Positions 4,828-6,360 of a stretch of DNA of 6,360 bases are shown in pieces. How positions within the stretch are numbered: the first letter of the stretch is position 1; each line of letters starts with the position of its first letter. The notes beneath the pieces were generated by a model, which saw nothing but the letters and a program-made list of their open reading frames with translations, was not told where the DNA came from and searched no databases. The stretch is from Succinatimonas hippei (GTDB taxonomy: Bacteria > Pseudomonadota > Gammaproteobacteria > Enterobacterales > Succinivibrionaceae): the NCBI GenBank assembly GCA_004557545.1, contig SFGV01000094.1:1-6360 (forward strand), written 5' to 3'. A program made the position numbers and the translations under genes.

Positions 4828-6091
4828 ATGGCGAATCGAAGTGGCTATCGCAATTACCGCAATCTTTACTCTGAGACATGCGATGATGAGCCGCTTTCAT
4901 GGGAGCCGTTCTATGATTTTCTGGCCAAACCCCAGTTCCTTCCTTATGTTGAAAGCATACTGGAAATATGTAAAGCGCGGGCGTTAAAGACCAGAGCCTT
5001 CAGCGAATTCTCTGAGCTGGTGCAAACACTCCATGAGAGAACAGGAATTGACGACATCCTCGCCCATGACGGCAGCGAGGTGCCGATGAGTAATAACGCG
5101 CTTGGAGTTGAAAACTATTACGTGAATGCTCCAGCGTTAAAACTCCACGCCTCAGTGTCTTTGCTCAGCTTCTGCACGTTATATAACGCTTTCACGCCGG
5201 GCCAGGCCGATGAGCGGATCAACCTTTGTGATGATGAGGTAAATACCCTTAGGAACAAGCTGTTTACCTGTGACGCAGGATATTGCTCTGACAATGTCTA
5301 TGAGAAGGTTATGTCTCAGGGCGGATTCTTTCTTATAAAGCTCCGCGGCAACTGCGGTTTTAAGGTTGAGGCCGTACAGAAACTTACTACTAAAGGAGTT
5401 GCCGGCGCTCCAGTTGTCCCGGTAGAGAAAGGCAAATATAAGAACAAAGTCTTAAAAGTCTCGCAGGTTAAAGTAAATCAGGAGCAGGCGGCTGATTTTA
5501 TAGCTGTAACCGCAAACGGCATACGTGTGTCAAGGTAGTTAAGTTCCAATTCGTAAAACCGGACGGGAAAACCGTCACCATATCCCTCGCGACCAATATC
5601 CCAGCCGACAAACTTGACTTGTTCCAAATCTCAGCTCTATATCGCTCCCGTTGGCAGTGCGAGATATTTTATAGATGTATCAAGGGTTTTGCTCGGTGAA
5701 AGGCAATAGAAGCGGAAATATTAACATTCAAAAGGCATTCATAAAGTTCTCTCTCATAACCGCCTGCCTCAAGATCATTTTTGGCGCCACCGCGCAGGAG
5801 AATTCAGAAAAACCTCTTTCAATTTCACCAAAGAAACTGATGCATTCAATAAGCCCATTCCTCAGCAGACTTATGGAGAAGATCTTTACCGGAGCGTCCG
5901 CTGCCGATTTTCACAAGGAAGTTGAGCGTTGCTGCAAAGAAGTCAGCGTTTCAATGCAAAAGAGCAAAGCAAGCTATATCAACCGAATGCGAGGGCAATA
6001 TATCGGATGGATCATAGATGAGCTCAAACGACCACCCATTAAAACAGATCTGGGAGCCGTATGGGAAAAATATCCGTCAGTTAAAGTCTAA
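4828..6091 (+). pseudogene. IS4-family transposase, broken by two frameshifts
   Basis: DDE transposase that would have been about 421 aa. The first frame (4828-5538) runs from MANRSGYRNYRN and holds candidate catalytic aspartates in AHDGSEVP (D81) and LFTCDAGYCSDN (D149). It stops at TAG 5536-5538. The homologous sequence continues one frame over (about 5532-5696: KVVKFQFVKPDGK, then YRSRWQCEIFYRCIK, an exact Y-x2-R-x3-E-x6-K signature) to TGA 5697-5699. It then resumes in a third frame as KGNRSGNINIQKAF to the TAA at 6089-6091. Both shifts fit loss of a single base; the second is most simply CGG-T(T)G-AAA, restoring ARLKGNRSG. An in-frame TGA at 4816 limits the start to 4828 or later. No strong ribosome binding site is visible. 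An inactive protein is expected unless the shifts are sequencing errors. Confidence 0.88.
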
Positions 6092-6212
6092 GAAAAGATT
6101 GAGAAGATGTTCTGACCATGGTTAAAATTTTTGAGTGCTTAAGCAACAGTGAATACGGCAGATCACAAAATTCGAAAACAACAACTTGCAAGCTGACTTT
6201 CAAAAAACGCAC

Positions 6213-6227
6213 CCGCCGTCAAGGCGG
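6213..6227 (-). terminator. Weak hairpin in the IS 3' region
   Basis: CCGCC-GTCAA-GGCGG forms a short stem. On the minus strand it is followed after five bases by TTTTTT (6202-6207 region), so it could stop transcription entering the IS from the right. On the plus strand it lies about 120 bases past the transposase stop with no U-tract. The rest of 6092-6232 shows no gene. Confidence 0.3.
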
Positions 6228-6232
6228 AAGCT

Positions 6233-6261
6233 AAATCATAAAAGCATCTGATCAAGTACGG
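6233..6261. repeat. Right terminal inverted repeat of the IS4-family element
   Basis: Inverted match to 4638-4666 (26 of 29, the outer 14 exact). Its outer base abuts the end of the IS200/IS605-type element. Confidence 0.8.
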
Positions 6262-6360
6262 TTGACATCCTCCCCTCTCTAAAGAGAGGGGATTCCTACC
6301 GATCTCTTGGGAGATCTTCGGCGGGTTCCTCTTGCTGACCACCAATGTGATTCACTTGGG
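6262..6360 (-). mobile_element. Right end of an IS200/IS605-type (TnpB-bearing) element, partial
   Basis: Read on the minus strand the element ends with a hairpin and then GGAGGATGTCAA. The stem is TCCCCTCTCT (6271-6280) with AGAGAGGGGA (6283-6292). A terminal hairpin followed by ...TCAA is characteristic of IS200/IS605 right ends, where TnpA cuts after TCAA. The element would run leftward from outside the window and end at 6262. In TnpB elements this end is also the 3' scaffold of the omega (reRNA) guide RNA, with the guide read from adjoining host DNA. Short open frames crossing here are better read as RNA or element end than as genes. No tnpA or tnpB core is visible, so the type is recognised from the end alone. 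Confidence 0.6.
6271..6292. repeat. Subterminal hairpin of the IS200/IS605-type right end
   Basis: Ten-base exact arms around AA, nine bases from the predicted cleavage point. Such imperfect palindromes are recognised as single-stranded hairpins by TnpA and form part of the omega RNA. Confidence 0.6.

Larger units (their letters stand above)
4638..6261 (+). mobile_element. IS4-family insertion sequence, 1624 bp, inactivated
   Basis: The ends are inverted: CCGTACTTGATCAG at 4638-4651 against CTGATCAAGTACGG at 6248-6261, exact over 14 bp and 26 of 29 when extended to 4638-4666 and 6233-6261. Between them are a 190-bp leader and a transposase reading frame with the IS4-family Y-x2-R-x3-E-x6-K signature. 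I see no target-site duplication: the bases left of 4638 (GCTGCAA) and right of 6261 (TTGACAT) differ, and the right flank has itself been replaced by another element. The transposase is frameshifted twice, so the copy could move only with transposase supplied in trans. Confidence 0.8.

Noticed and set aside
4635..6264. Extending the IS4 terminal repeats to 17 bp with CAA at 4635-4637 and TTG at 6262-6264
   Set aside because: The left IS copy continues with GTC instead of TTG after CGG, and TTGA at 6262-6265 is already explained by the IS200/IS605-type end, so the extra match is probably chance.
6163..6345. Minus-strand 60-codon frame across the window end
   Set aside because: It crosses from the IS200/IS605-type end, through its hairpin and the junction, into the IS4 3' region. 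It is an artefact of the element boundary, not a gene.
1..6360. CRISPR array or cas operon expected next to a Csm6-like gene
   Set aside because: No regularly spaced repeats and no cas10, csm, cmr, cas1 or cas2 coding sequence is present; the only repeats are IS ends and short hairpins.

Overview
The window looks like a mobile-element-borne accessory island in a Gram-negative bacterium, most likely a proteobacterium. This rests on an RtcR-type sigma-54 activator, a close match to a sigma-54 promoter and a Sec-type signal peptide. I cannot name the genus. It carries a four-gene module built around two CARF-domain proteins (CARF is the sensor fold for cyclic oligonucleotides), flanked by insertion-sequence DNA. 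I see no CRISPR array, cas10 or other cas gene.

Layout: 1-133 is one end of an IS, and the same 133 bp recur inverted at 4638-4770 with one mismatch. Between them (134-4637) lies the cargo. On the minus strand, transcription would run from a sigma-54 promoter (2896-2911) through a 68-aa small hydrophobic protein (2642-2848), a 198-aa exported protein with three cysteines (1942-2538) and a 545-aa CARF-AAA+-Fis activator (213-1850), ending near a perfect 26-bp palindrome (175-200). Divergently, after a 337-bp AT-rich control region, the plus strand carries a 473-aa Csm6-like CARF-HEPN ribonuclease (3186-4607). From 4638 to 6261 is an IS4-family element with 29-bp terminal inverted repeats and a transposase gene broken by two one-base deletions. 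From 6262 to the window end is the right end of an IS200/IS605-type element that abuts the IS4 end exactly.

Working model (inference): both CARF domains share an S-x-G-T-P-x-M ligand motif and similar flanking blocks, so they may answer to the same or related signal. The signal would switch on the Csm6-like HEPN RNase directly. In parallel it would let the activator open the sigma-54 promoter, making the small membrane protein and the exported protein and possibly more activator. That would be a two-armed stress or defence response: immediate RNA cleavage plus induced envelope effectors. The signal source is not in the window. It could be a type III CRISPR system elsewhere, another nucleotide cyclase, or RNA-damage ends as for RtcR.

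The near-identical inverted IS ends suggest the cargo was, or is, a composite transposon. The right IS copy looks inactive, and the left copy runs out of the window.
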